A stretch of DNA of 64,000 nucleotides from Blasia pusilla (GCA_050084515.1 CM114275.1:16988001-17052000), one strand, 5' to 3'. Shown: positions 33,037-44,769, counted from the first letter of the stretch. Translations and numbers: made by a program. The notes: a model not told the origin generated them from the letters alone.

Positions 33037-36000
33037 GAATGTTGATGTGGGAATATACGAGGCCTTTCAACAACAAAGTATGTGAATGCTATACCAATTT
33101 GGGAGATAGCGGACATCATCAATATTGTGGAGACTTGGGAACACGAGAGCAATACAATTGCAGAGATGCAAGGGTTTACTTTGGTGGGATCGACATGGAA
33201 CCAAAGAAGGCAACGGGCAGGAAGGGGTTATGGCGATATCGCTACTTTCATCAGGTTTCAATTTCTACCTCTCATACATCTAGAAGATCAAGATATCGGG
33301 GGCCAATATCATTGGCTACATCTTGGTTTGGTAGGGGGATCTTCTTGTTATTTGTTATTTTGCACCATTGTCCATGCCTATCTACTCAACACGCACTTAC
33401 AATTGAAGTCAACCATTCCATCCACTCATTGGGGATGTTCTTAAACATCAAAGCAAAGATGAAGTCTTTCTAGTTGGGGATTTCAATGCTCGCATACGTA
33501 CTGCTCAATTTACCCAATTTAGTGATTCTTTGACTTCTCCTCTTCTCGAAGAATATGAGGATGGTTTGTGGTCTAGAATCTCTTCAGATCTTTCTACAAA
33601 TCCTTTGACAGAGCATTTTTTAACCTTCGGAGCCACTTATAATTTGAAAGTTCTTAATAGAACCTCTCATTTTCCCAACTCTCACTCCAATACGTGTTTC
33701 TCCTCTACCTGCGCTAGCACCATCGATTATCTTTTGTCCTCGCGCGCTAATAGCTCTCTTATCTCTACATTTGATATTCTAGAACCTCAGCCTGAATCCG
33801 ATCACCCACCTCTTTTGTTTACTCTCTCACTGTCAAAGGCAATTACTCTCTCGACATGTCAATATGTTTTAGCTTCTCCCAAGTTTCGCTTAGATCCTGG
33901 TAAAAAAGATCTTTATACGCTACATTTACAAGAACTCTTGACTCGCATTGTATGGAGCCCAAATCCACACACGGCAAGTTTGCAACTAACCGAATTGCTC
34001 AAAAATATAGCATCTAAGTTCTTTTCGCGGCACATGGATAGAAGTGCAAGGAGGTGCCTTGTAATGGCTGGTTTGACTCTCAATTCAAGCAAGCAAGGGC
34101 AAGATGAGTTGATAAATCTTTGGATATCCAAAGTTGGCTTATTATGACGAGCCTTTACAAATACTTGGTGAAATCTAAGAAACGAGCTTTCTTGCGGCGG
34201 AAGCAAGATTCCTTGACAAGGGATCTGCATGAGGACCCCAAATCATTTTGGAGACGGTTAGTAGTACGTTCTTCAAAACCTACTTTTGATCCCAAGTCTT
34301 TGATATCTTTTGCCAAAAAGCTTTATTTCTTCCCCGAAGCTACATCTATGCCACGTTGTGAAGGAATACATGGCTTATTCTCTAAAGCAGAGGTGATGAC
34401 TCAACTAAGAAGATTAGCAAATGGTAAATGTGAGGATTTGGATTGTCTTTCTATTGAACTTTTCAAGTGGGGAGGAGATTGTATTGGACCGATCCTCACC
34501 AAAGTATTCGATGATGCTACTATCTATGGTTTTCCTTCAATCTGGTCGCTACGGGAGATTGTTCCACAAATCAGGAAGGACGGACTTGGTGACAAACTAT
34601 CGCACTATCATGGTGGGTAGTGTTTTTTCCAAGTTGTTTGGGAAATTGGTAGAGTCCAAGTTGAGCACATGGACAAAATCTTTCCAAAAGAGAGCACGGG
34701 TCCAAGCTAGTTTTTGCCCAACATACAACATCATCGACCATATCTTGGCCTTGCGTATTTTATGGAAGAAATCTAAGGGAATGGAAAGGCTTTGTTTTGC
34801 GGCTTCATCGATTTCAAGAAAGCTTTTGATACTGTATCTTCTAAGCTCTTATGGGAAAGGCTGCAAGCCATGGGAGTACTAAAAAATCTCCTACCAACCG
34901 TGGCCACGTTATACCATTCCGTTCGGGCCAAGATCAAAGGTTCACAAACTCAAGAGATCTTGAGTACCATCGGAGTCATTCAAGGTTGCCCTCTCTCCCC
35001 TATTCTATTTGGAGTTTTCATAGATGATATCGAAAAGTGGTTGGAGGAATGTGATAGTGAAGGTGTCAAGCTTGGGGACTTTGTCATCAAAGCTCTATTA
35101 TATGCAGATGATATCATATTACTATCACGTGATGGTATTAGTTTACAAAAACACCTCGACACTTTGGCAAGGTTTTGTACCCAGAATAAGATGGAGGTTA
35201 ATATGGAGAAGTCTAAAGTCATTATAGTGGGTACTAGATCCAAGTTCTCGTTGTTTTACAAAGGTCTACAATTAGAACAAGTGAAGAATTATAAATATCT
35301 AGGCATCGATTTCTCTAATGACTATAGTTGGGCACTCTACGTGCAAAAGAGAGTAGAAGCTGGTTACAAAGCTCTATATTCATTTTTTAACTGCTGTAGA
35401 AGATCTCATCTTGTGTCTTGAGGTCTTAGGAAGTTCTTATTTAGGAGCTTAGTAATGCCGGTGGTCTTATATGGGACCCAAGTTTGGGGCCCTAGTTGTA
35501 AGAAGACAAGTTGGAAACGCTTGGAGAGGGTGCAAAAGATTTTTCTACAAGAAGAATTGGGTGTAAGAAACCAAACTCCGTATGTTATTCTTCTTGCGAA
35601 AACAGGTTGTCTTCCTTTAGAGGCTGAAGCTCTTTACTTGACCATCATTTACATCGCAAGGATTAGATCTCTTGATGTTTCTCGCTTCCGTCATCAAGCT
35701 TTGCGAGCCACACGTTCTATAGGGTGGATGGCGGATGTGGTGACTTGGTCTTCAAAGTGGAATGTGGCGGAACGCAATTGGGACTTGAAACCGATGACTC
35801 TCCGCGAGCATCTATAGAAGCAAATTTCCAACATTATTTGGAGCAGCTTGGGCACCAAAATGGAGTTTTATCAACTTTATGTTAATCCTATGCTTGTTTA
35901 TTGTGAACAAGGATACCTACTTGCGGGGATCTCCACGTTCTTACGTCATACCATCGCACGACATAAAATTGGGTCTCATAGGCTAGGAATTGAGGAAGGA

Positions 36001-36234
36001 GGATGGTTTAATATTGATAGAAGTGAACGAATTTGTAAGTTATGTGACGGAGAAAATATTGAGAATGAAGAGCATGTGTTTGTTACATGTCCAAGGTATG
36101 AAGAGATTAGACTAGCTCATAAAATAGATGTGGAGAATTTGTATGCTTTACTACAACTAGTGCCTTATGATTTAGGTTGTTATATTAGGGACGTCATTAT
36201 TCATCGCTCAAGTGCTCTAGGCAGATCTAGCTAG
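33037..36234 (+). pseudogene. LINE ORF2 (endonuclease, reverse transcriptase, zinc finger)
   Basis: In order: AP-type endonuclease with IPIWEIADIINIVETWEHES (about 33090-33150), VFLVGDFNARI (33465-33497), STIDYLLSS and EPQPESDHPPLLF (33718-33822). RT follows with FCGFIDFKKAFDTVSSKLLW (about 34800), GVIQGCPLSPILFGVFIDDI (34974-35030) and ALLYADDIILLSRDG (catalytic YADD, about 35100). The C-terminal domain ends in a zinc finger CKLCDGENIENEEHVFVTCP (36033-36092). Frames break near 33470, 34147, 34620 and 34880, a TGA at about 35419 replaces a Trp codon present in copy c, and another stop lies at 35815. The enzyme nicks target DNA and copies the RNA; here it is dead. Confidence 0.85.
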
Positions 36235-36345
36235 AGAAGGTCTTTAGGATCTTTTTCAAGGTCAATGAATGAATGATTTGTAATGTGTTTTTCAGCGTTT
36301 TGACCCTTTGGGTCCCACAGGCTTGATCTATTTACCATTTACCAT

Positions 36346-36858
36346 GTTAGGGACGTCATTATTCATCGCTCAAGTGCTCTAGGCAGTAGCTAGGAGAAGG
36401 TCTTTAGGATCTTTTTCCGGGTCAGTGAATGAATGACTTGTAATGTGTTTTTCAGCTTTTTGACCCTTTGGGTCCCATGGGCTTGATCTATTTACCATTT
36501 ACCAAATAGATGTGGAGAATTTTTATTCTTTGCTACAGCTTGTGCCTTATAATCTAGGTTTTTATATTGGGATATCATTATTCATTGCTAAAAAGCTCTA
36601 GGCATTAGCTAGGGGAAGGCCTTTAGGATCTTTTTTTGAGTCAGTGTATTACTTGTAAAGTGTTGTGTAGCTTTTTGATCCTCTAGGTCCCACGGGCTTG
36701 ATCTATTTACCATATTTGAGATATCATTACTCATCGCTCAAAAGCTCTAGGCACTAGCTAGGAGAAGACCTTTAGGGTCTTTTTCCAAGTGAGTGTATTA
36801 CTTGTAAAGTGTTTTTTAGCCTTTTGACCCTTTGGATCCCACGGGCTTGATCTATTTA
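36346..36858 (+). repeat. Three further LINE 3'-end units in tandem
   Basis: Units at 36346-36505, 36506-36712 and 36713-36858 each repeat the LINE 3' UTR (from acgtcattattcatcgctca or earlier) through gggcttgatctattta. Including the parent copy this makes four 3' ends in a row. Units are increasingly diverged to the right. Confidence 0.85.
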
Positions 36859-37105
36859 TGATTTTCATCGATGGCCTCTTGGCGGTATGGTCACACCAAC
36901 CTCATATGGAGTTTCTACTTCTTTGGGAGGAATTACGACGTATTGACTCACCCATTGCACTCTAAAAATGGGCAACCAAGTTTTCTACACTTCAGGGCTC
37001 CAACGCATTAGCGATGATAAATAATCCAAGGACCACTAAGAATTGAAGCACTTGTCCGTTCTAGGTTGCACCATTGATGACAGTTAGACTTCTTATCCAT
37101 ACCCG

Positions 37106-37657
37106 TCAAGCATCCTCCATCTTTCTTTTTTGTGCAGGACCAACAAGTGGAGGCAACTCAAAAACGTAATTACCATCGTACGTGGGCGGAAGCTCGTCGA
37201 TAAGAATGTGCTTGAACATTTTAAAGGGCATAGATGATAAGAAACTATTGCCCAAAATACGCAATAGGAATGAGTAGGCAGAGGTAGGGTCCAATTGGTC
37301 TCCCATAGATCCCACGAGGTCGACCACATCCGGAATCTCTTCAGGAAAAACAACATTATCATGAATGTGTGAAGTTGGAGTTGATGCTGGATCTACAAAG
37401 GTAGGAGTGGCAAATGTCGAGCTCAGTGCACTAGGAAATTGTAGACCGTCGACTTGGGAAATAGAATGCTTCAAAGTCAAGTCATAAACTCTGTATTGTC
37501 CATTTGTGTAAGGTAGGAGATTCCATACTTTAGAGTCTCCAATCAGTGGCTGGACTCTCTCACCTAGCACATCATCCGTACAGTCCACCCTAACATCCTT
37601 GGAAACAAAGATTGTTCCAATTTGGAGAAGAAATCGGAGTGATAGGATTTCATCCAC
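37106..37657 (-). CDS. Unidentified 183-codon frame
   Basis: A single open frame, MDEILSLRFLLQIGTIFVSK.. then GDSKVWNLLPYTNGQYRVYD, PSALSSTFATPTFVDPAS, PDVVDLVGSMGDQLDPTSAY, and a basic end AQKRKMEDA. The acidic Pro/Ser/Thr-rich middle and near-normal codon-like composition argue against chance. No domain is recognised and no intron or promoter is evident. It may be a retroelement gag-like or host gene exon. Its start at 37657 is simply the first ATG. Confidence 0.35.
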   Translation of the reverse strand: MDEILSLRFLLQIGTIFVSKDVRVDCTDDVLGERVQPLIGDSKVWNLLPYTNGQYRVYDLTLKHSISQVDGLQFPSALSSTFATPTFVDPASTPTSHIHDNVVFPEEIPDVVDLVGSMGDQLDPTSAYSFLLRILGNSFLSSMPFKMFKHILIDELPPTYDGNYVFELPPLVGPAQKRKMEDA

Positions 37658-37991
37658 TTGTATATAAGACTCACGAGCTTGCGGTCAAATTATTTCTAAT
37701 AGAGGAAGGGCCGCTAGATGACTGACACATATGAGTTTCACAAAATTATCCATTCGGAGATGATTCCATTCAGAGGAGAATGAGAATAAGAATGAGAATG
37801 TTTAATTTGTAGTGAATAGTGATTGTTATTCTTTTGACATAAATCATCTGACAAGCTGTTGGTTGGTAGGTGAGATTGTGTGACCCTGTGTGGACCAAGG
37901 AAAGTACAATAAAAATAAAATTTCCTTGGCATTGATCACGTTGAATTGTTGAAATTTTTTGGATTGCCTCAGGTTGGCCATTCACAAGGTT

Positions 37992-38310
37992 AGTTCAACC
38001 TATCAGAGTTTGACGGGTTGCAAATTTTTAGAATCTATATGGTTGCAAATTTTCGGAATCTGAATGGTTGGAAATTTTCGGACTCCGAAAAGTTGCAACC
38101 CATCGGAGTCCGACGGGTTGCAAACCCACAAAATCTGTATAGTTGCAAATTTTTGGAATCCGAATGGTGGAAAATCGTCGGACTCTGCCAAGTTGCAACC
38201 CAACAAAGTCCGACTCGTTGCAAATTTCCAAAATCCGTCCCCTCGAAAACTCTGACTCCAACAACTTCCAACCCATCGGAGTCCAATAGGTTGCAAACCC
38301 TAGGGGTTGC
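37992..38310. repeat. 25-bp palindromic minisatellite
   Basis: About twelve units of a 25-bp repeat beginning gttgcaa (starts at 38017, 38042, 38067, 38092, 38117, 38142, 38167, 38192, 38217, then slipping by 2-3). Some units contain GTCGGAGTCCGAC. Arms at 38093-38107 and 38109-38123 pair 14 of 15 around one base. Looser units continue to about 38530. The same core returns at 48240-48620. Confidence 0.85.
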
Positions 38311-38689
38311 GAAGGGTTACGTGGGGTCTCAAGAAGTCCTGACAATGACTAGAACCCGTCCGAATCGGACAACTTGCAACCCCTTGGCCACCTTCGTCCT
38401 CGCAATCCATTAGAGTTCTACAGGTTGCACATTGTGCAAACCGTCGGAGTCCGACGGGTTGCACAGATAACGCGGATGGATTTCCTACAAAAAAAGAACC
38501 TTGCAACCCGTCGGACTCTGACGGTTGCACGGACACCTTGCCTCGATTTCCCTTGTCGTGGCACTTCCAGGAGAGGTCACCGTGCAAAGCACTGTAACGG
38601 CCGACATCGCCGTCGATGCAACGGTTCTTTTGAACGAACGGTCAGCTCAACGTCTCTAAAAGTATATAGGGCACAACTTTTGCTCATTT
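38311..38689. other. No gene; scattered palindromic repeat units
   Basis: Further gttgcacs and cgtcggagtccgacgg words at about 38427-38465 and 38500-38530. A TATA-like agtatatagg lies at 38660-38669, about 330 bp upstream of the 38986 coding relic. Confidence 0.4.
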
Positions 38690-38789
38690 TCCTTTTTCAT
38701 TCCGTGATTTCAGTTGCAGCTCTTCCTCCATCGATGAGTCCTCCCGGGTAGTTGAGGTCCCCGCATCTACTAAACACCTCGATTACTCG

Positions 38790-38905
38790 AAGCCCCTTTG
38801 CTTGAAGGTAATGATGCTCCAAGAAAGGACATTTTGAGAGTTGGGTTTAGGCAAGCCCCTTTGCTTGAAGGTAACGACGCTCCAAGAAGCAACGCTTCAA
38901 GCATT
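38790..38905 (+). repeat. Short tandem duplication (about 64 bp unit)
   Basis: The block aagcccctttgcttgaaggtaa(t/c)ga(t/c)gctccaag occurs at 38790 and 38853, followed by related gggtttagg and attggg words. Confidence 0.7.
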
Positions 38906-38985
38906 GGGTTTAGGGAGTCCATCGACACTTCGAGAGTTGGGTAGTTGAGTTGATCGGATTTTAGTAAAGTTTCAAGAGTGCACAG

Positions 38986-39720
38986 GTGCAAATAACATTG
39001 ACGAGGAAGAAGAATCAATCAACGGGCACAATGAAGAGGAAGAAAACCCAAGGAACAAAGGTTGGGAGCGTCACTCCCAAGGCCATCAAGACTCCTGCGT
39101 CGCCATCTCCTGGCCCTCGCTCAGCGGCAGAAATTAGGCAACAAGAGATAGAGGACCGAGAGAGGGAAGCAAAACTGCACATGCAGGAGGTTGTGGCAAA
39201 GCTTGCTCTGGAGGAGCTCGGAACATAGAATGCGGAGGCCGAGGCATCAAAGGCCTTGAAGAAAAGAGTCACCGACGAGAAGCGAGGGAAGAAGCGTGTG
39301 GACACCTCTATCAAGAGAGCAAAATTGGTGAAAGCATAGAGGGAAAAGGCTATCATTGTGGAAGAAAGCCCAACCCGTCCTACAGACAATGTTGAGATGG
39401 AGGATGTGTCCCCGATCAGGTCTGGGGACACAATGAACTTAAAATCGGCTAAGGAACCCAAAGAAGTTGAGGAGACAGATAAGGAGGTCACAAGGACAAC
39501 AAGTGTGGAAATGGTGGACATTTGTGAAGATGTAGGAGAAGAGTCGTCATTGTCCTTGAGCTTGGTGGAAGAAATCGACCTCTTCTGCATCCATAAATTT
39601 CTTGTGGACTTGCCTCCTGGTGTTCGAGAGCAGCTAGTCGGCCTTGACGCCGACCCAATTTTTGAAGGGGTAAGTATAAAAATGGCATATCTGAAATCGT
39701 ATTCTCAATTCCTTTTTTAA
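38986..39720 (+). pseudogene. Unidentified coding relic with two in-frame TAG stops
   Basis: One reading frame runs 245 codons and is broken only by TAG at 39226-39228 and TAG at 39337-39339. It is Lys/Arg-rich at the start (TMKRKKTQGTKVGSVTPKAI), charged and helical in the middle (EIEDREREAKLHMQEVVAKL), then acidic (VEMEDVSPIRSGDTMNLKSA) and ends FLVDLPPGVREQLVGLDADP. A donor-like GGGGTAAGT at about 39667-39675 suggests the exon ends there. Composition suggests a nuclear basic/acidic protein or an element accessory protein. No family recognised. Shared frame across both stops argues for decay by point mutation. Confidence 0.45.
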
Positions 39721-39774
39721 TCAGAAAATTTTGAAAAAGCATATTATTGACATTTTTGGCATTGTCGTAGGCAT

Positions 39775-40420
39775 TTTGCTCTTCCACATTTGAGGATTTC
39801 AAATCTGAATCTTGCAGTGATTATATCTTTCAAGTGGAGCGTCACATAATGCTGAAAGTTTTAAAGAACGTGGAGTGTAAGGAGGAGCCTTAGCCCTATA
39901 AATTTTAGGGCCAATCAAGTTACAAAGACAAAGTTGTGAGAGATTTGAGATTCTGCTCTTCTACATTTGAGGATTTCGTATCTAAATCTTGCGGAGACCA
40001 TATCTTTCAAGTGGAGTGTCAAATGAAGCTGAAATATTGAGAAAAAGTGGATTATGAGAAGGTTCCCTAACTCTATAAATTTCAGGGCCAAAAATGTTAC
40101 AAAAAAAAAGTTGTGAGAGATTTGAGATTCTGCTCTTCCACATTTAAGGATTTCAAATCTGAATCTTGCAGAGACCATATCTTTTAGATGAAGCGCCACA
40201 TGAAGCTAAAATTTTGAAGCAAAGTGTAGTATGAAGAGACACCTTAGCTGTATAAATTTCAGGGCCAATAAAATTACAAAGACGAAGTTATGAGAGATTT
40301 GAGAGTATGCTATTCCACATTTGAGGATTTCAGATCTGAATCTTGCGGAGACCATATCTTTCAAGTGGAGCGTCATATGAAGCTGAAATTTTGAGGGAAC
40401 ATTGTCATGCTGAAATTTTG
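39775..40420 (+). repeat. Stand-alone array of LINE-type 5' monomers
   Basis: Four diverged units with gcggagaccatatctttcaagtggagcgtca at about 39815, 39995, 40170 and 40350, in plus orientation but with no ORF1 after them. They share a variant word (agggccaatcaagttacaaagac) not seen in the copies attached to LINEs. An LTR follows at 40437. Confidence 0.75.
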
Positions 40421-40436
40421 AGGGAATTTTGTCGTG

Positions 40437-40790
40437 TGCATACACATAGCTATACAATATACATCACTATCACCGAACACACACACAAATATGCAGGATC
40501 CCATGCTAACTCAGGGCATCCAAACATAGAGGTGAGAAGTATCAAAATATCTCCAATAAAATAAGGTCAAATCTCTCTCACAACACCATATCTCTCACAT
40601 GTGTGCACTTTCAAATGTATCTCTCAATGTCAAACAAAACCCACTCTCCTAATGAGAGGCTTGGGTCACACTCACAAGGCAAGGGACCATAGCTCCGCCG
40701 CCTCGTGTCAAGAGGTTCAACAAAGAGAGAATGAGCTCTCAAGCTCTCTCTCCTTGAAGTATACTCCTCCCCACTCCCAAACTCTCCATG
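40437..40790 (-). mobile_element. LTR-like repeat, family B, cut by LINE
   Basis: The segment matches 8613-8950 in the same orientation, then stops at ctctccatgg where the tail of LINE copy c begins (40793). The missing remainder does not reappear beyond the LINE's 5' end. Confidence 0.6.
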
Positions 40791-41059
40791 GTAAATGGTA
40801 AATGGTAAATGGTAAATAGATCAAGCTCGTGGGACCCAAAGGGTCAAAAGGCTGAAAAACACATTACAAGTCATTCATTCACTGACCTTGAAAAAGATCC
40901 TAAAGACCTTCTCCTAGCTATTGCCTAGAGCACTTGAGCGTTGAATAATGACGTCCCTAATATAACAACCTAAATCATAAGGCATAAGCTGTAGTAAAGA
41001 TTAAAAATTCTCCACATCTATTTTATGAGCTAGTCTAATCTCTTCATACCTTGGACATG

Positions 41060-43512
41060 TAAAAAACACATGCTCTTCATCCTCAATATTTTCTCCGTCA
41101 CATAACTTACAAATTCGTTTACTTCTATCAATATTAAATCATCGTCCTTCCTCAATTCCTAAACTATGAGACCCAATTCTATGTCGTGCGATGGTATGAC
41201 GTAAGAACGTGGAGATCCCTCCAAGTAGGTATTCTTGTTCACAATATACAAGCATAAGATTAACATGAAGTTTATAAAACTCCATTTTGGCGCCCGGGCT
41301 GCTCCAAATAATGTTGAGAAATTACTTCTGTTGATGCTCGCGGAGAGCCATCGGTTTCAAGTCCTAATTGCGTTCCGCCACATTCCACTTTGAAGACCAA
41401 GTCACCACATCCGCCATCCACCCTATAGAACGTGTGGCTTGCAAAGCTTGATGAGGGAAGCGAGAAACATCAAGAGATCTCACCCTTGCAATGTAAATGA
41501 TGGTCAAGTAAAGAGCTTCAGCCTCTAGAGGAAGACAACATGTTTCCACAAGAAGAATAGCATACGGAGTTTGGTTTCTCACACCCAATTCTTCTTGTAG
41601 AAAAATCTTTTGCACCCTCTCCACGCGCTCCTAACCTGTCTTCTTACAACTAGGGCCCCAAACTTGGATCCCATATAAGACCATTGGCAACACTAAGCTC
41701 CTAAATAAGAACTTCCTAAGACCCCAAGATACAAGATGAGCTCTTCTACACCGGTTTAAAAATGAATATAGAACTTTGTAACCAGCTTCTACTCTCTTTT
41801 GCACGCAGAGTGCCCAACTATAGTCATTAGAGAAATCTATGCCTAGATATTTGTAACTCTTCACTTTTTCTACTTGTAGACCTTTGTAAAAGAACGAGAA
41901 CTTGGATCTAGTACCCACTATAATGACTTTAGACTTCTCCATATTAACCTCCATCTCATTTTGGGTACAAAACCTTGCCAAAGTGTCGAGGTGTTTTTGT
42001 AAAATAATGCCATCACGTGCTAGTAATATGATATCATCTGCATACAATAGAGCTTTGATGACAAAGTCCCCAAGCTTGATACCTTCACTATCACATTCCT
42101 CCAACCACTTTTCGATATCATCTATGAAAACTCCAAATAGAATAGGGGAGAGAGGGCAACCTTGAATGACTCCGATGGTACTCAAGATCTCTTGAGTTTG
42201 TGAACCTTTGATCTTGGCCCTAACGGAATGGTATGACGTGGCCATGGCTAGTAGGAGATTTGGTGGTACTCCAATGGCTTGCAGCCTTTCCCATAAGAGC
42301 TTACGAGGTACACTATCAAAAACTTTCTTGAAATCGATGAAGCCCCAAAACAAAGCCTTTCCATTACCCTTAGCTTTCTCCCATAAAATACGCAAGGCCA
42401 AGATATGATCGATCGTGTTGTATGTTGGGCGAAAACCAGCTTGGACCCGTGCTCTCGTTTGGAAAGATTCTATCCATGTGCTCAACTTTGAGTCCACCAA
42501 TTTCCCTAACAACTTGGTAAAAACACAACCCACCATGATAGTGCGATAGTTTGTCACCAAGTCCTTCCTTCCTGATTTGTGAATAGGAACAAGTCTCCCG
42601 TAGCAACCAGGTTGAAGGAAAACCATAGATAGCAACATCACTCAATACTTTGGTGAGGATCGGTCCAATACAATCTCCTCGGTTAGCTCCATACAATGTG
42701 AGTGAAGAGTTCTTATAAATGTAGTATATAAAGATCTTTTTTACCATGATCTAAGCGAAATTTGGGAGAAGCTAAAACATATTGACATGTTGAGAGAGGA
42801 ATTGCGTTTGATAGTGAGAGAGTAAACAAAAGAGGTGGATGATCTGATTGAGGCTGAGGTTCTAGAATGTCAAATATAGAGATAAGAGAGCTATTAGCGG
42901 GCGAGGACAAAAGATAATCGATGGTGCTAGGGCCGGTAAAGGAGAAACACGTTTTGGAGTGAGAGTTGGAAAAATGAGAGGTTCCAGTAAGAACTTTCAA
43001 ATTACAAGTGGCTGCGAAGGTTAAAAAATGCTCTGTCAAAGGATTTATAGAAAGATCTGAAGAGATTCTAGACCACAAACCATCCTCATGTTCTTCGAGA
43101 AGAGGAGAATTGAGCAGTACGTGTGCGAGCATTGAAATCCCCAACTAGAAAGACGTCATCTTTGCTTTGATATTTAAGAATATTCCCAATGAGTCGATGG
43201 AATGGTTGACTTTGATTGTAAGTACGTGTTGAGTAGATAGGCACGCAAAGTGGTGCAAAATAACAAACTGCCAAATAACAATAAGATTCCCCTACCAAAC
43301 CAAGATATAGCCAATGATATTGGCCCCCGATATCTTGATCTTCTAGATGTATGAGAGGTAGAAATTGAGACCTAATGAAAGTAGCAATACCGCCGTAACC
43401 CTTCTTGCCCGTTTCCTTCTTTGGTTCCATGTCGATCCCACCAAAGTAAACCCTTGCATCTCTGCAATAGTATTGCTCTCATGTTCCTAAGTCTCCACAA
43501 TATTGATAATGT
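41060..43512 (-). pseudogene. LINE ORF2 of copy c, with intact RT core
   Basis: The endonuclease part reads FLVGDFNARTRTAQF (about 43160-43115) and STIDYLLSSPANSS (about 42925-42885). An uninterrupted 336-codon frame (42641-41631) covers the RT palm and thumb: LVTNYRTIMVGCVFTKLLGK, FWGFIDFKKVFDSVPRKLLW, GVIQGCPLSPILFGVFIDDI, ALLYADDIILLARDG and SYKYLGIDFSNDYSWAL. It then reads ERVQKIFLQEELGVRNQTPY (41624 down) and a C-terminal zinc-finger region near 41115-41080. Frame breaks occur near 43100, 42650 and 41630. The RT motif style (GVIQGCPLSP, YADD) resembles algal, animal-like or L2/CR1-like LINEs more than typical angiosperm L1 (GLRQGDPLSP). Confidence 0.85.
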
Positions 43513-44769
43513 TATAATGTACAATGAGTAACAAAATTGATCTTTTTACAGTAATTTAATGAGTTCGATCCCCAAGAGGATCATTGTTTGGTAGAAAGAG
43601 AGTTCAAAATTACAATTCTCTTGTAATAAGTGTATTTAAGTGTGTATGATTTAGATTCGATGTCTTATCAATATCTTTGGATCTTTCTTAGTACCAAGGT
43701 TTCTTTCCTCTATTCTCTCTAGTGGAGTTGATAGCACTCTCAGGTAGATTTCCTCTCGATATCAAGAAACCTCACAGAGACCTCAAAATAAAAGTTGGCT
43801 TCTCCTACTTTCGGAACTCAATCCGTCTCGGCAAGCTACTATTTGTCAAACAGATTTCCTACAACTCTATGTTGATTATTCTATTGATGAGAAAGATTCG
43901 CCTGATTCACTCTTTACTCTGTAGAGCCAAAAAGAATACTCAGAGATAAGCATCGCATATCAGAATGAATGAATGAGTGCTTTATTATTCCATCAAGAAT
44001 GAGAAAGCTTTAAAAGTGTATACAAGCTCAAGAGGGTACTTCTCCCTTGCTTGGACCATTCCTACAACATAAGGACTTTGTAAGAGAATGATGATGATAG
44101 CTAGTTTCATGTTTCTTAAATACTCTCTGAAGTAGGAGTGTTCCAAAGATTCGAAGCGTTCTTAATGAAGCTGATGTCTCTTCAACATTTCTAGCTACCT
44201 AGATCTATGGTGCTCTTCTCTTTTCCTAAGATCCCTATGAATTCGCAGAACAAAATTGTCATAACTACCTATCTGATATAAAGAGTTGCGCCTTTTCCTA
44301 TTCTAACTGTTGTACTTATGTTTCGCTTGAAATCACTGTCAGTCTTAGCTTCGCTTTGTTGTGAAGTTTGAATCTCCGAAGCTCTTCCTTTGAGGACGAA
44401 GCACTCCATTCTTCATTGGTACCTCGTGCTTCGTGCTTCGTTCAAGAACGAAGCACTTCTTTCTCTTCTTCTTCTTCACCATGCTTCGTTCAGGAGCGAA
44501 GCACTTCATAGACAAGTTCTTAACAGAGATGCGTTGTCTTTTTCAAGCTTCACGCTGGGTCTTTAGACTTCATTATTATATTCTCCTCTCCTCTCATGCA
44601 AATCCTTGATTTTCTATCTCTCTGCCTTGTCCTTGGAGCTTCTTGATTCACTTCAATCTCACTCATTCTTCTACTACGCAACCAGAATATCAAAATCATA
44701 ATGTAAATACAAGTCTTCTTTGAATAAAAATATGTAATTCTTCAAAAGTACAAAATTGTGGGTATCACA
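43513..44769. mobile_element. Solo LTR, family S, copy 2
   Basis: TATAATGT..GGTATCACA, 1257 bp, with perfect 5-bp flanks AATGT at 43508-43512 and 44770-44774. It interrupts the endonuclease-coding start of LINE copy c, where other copies read uninterrupted ataatgttcgcc. The first G of the TG terminus has mutated to A. It aligns with copy 1 at 26505-27672. Confidence 0.85.

Larger units (their letters stand above)
31432..36345 (+). mobile_element. LINE copy b, near full length
   Basis: Complete architecture on the plus strand: tandem 5' monomers (31440-32180), ORF1 (32190-32996), ORF2 (33037-36234), a short 3' UTR with ccctttgggtccca, and a TTTACCA tail ending at 36345. Total about 4.9 kb. 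Retrotransposition would be by target-primed reverse transcription. Stops and frameshifts in ORF2 show it is no longer active. Confidence 0.85.
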
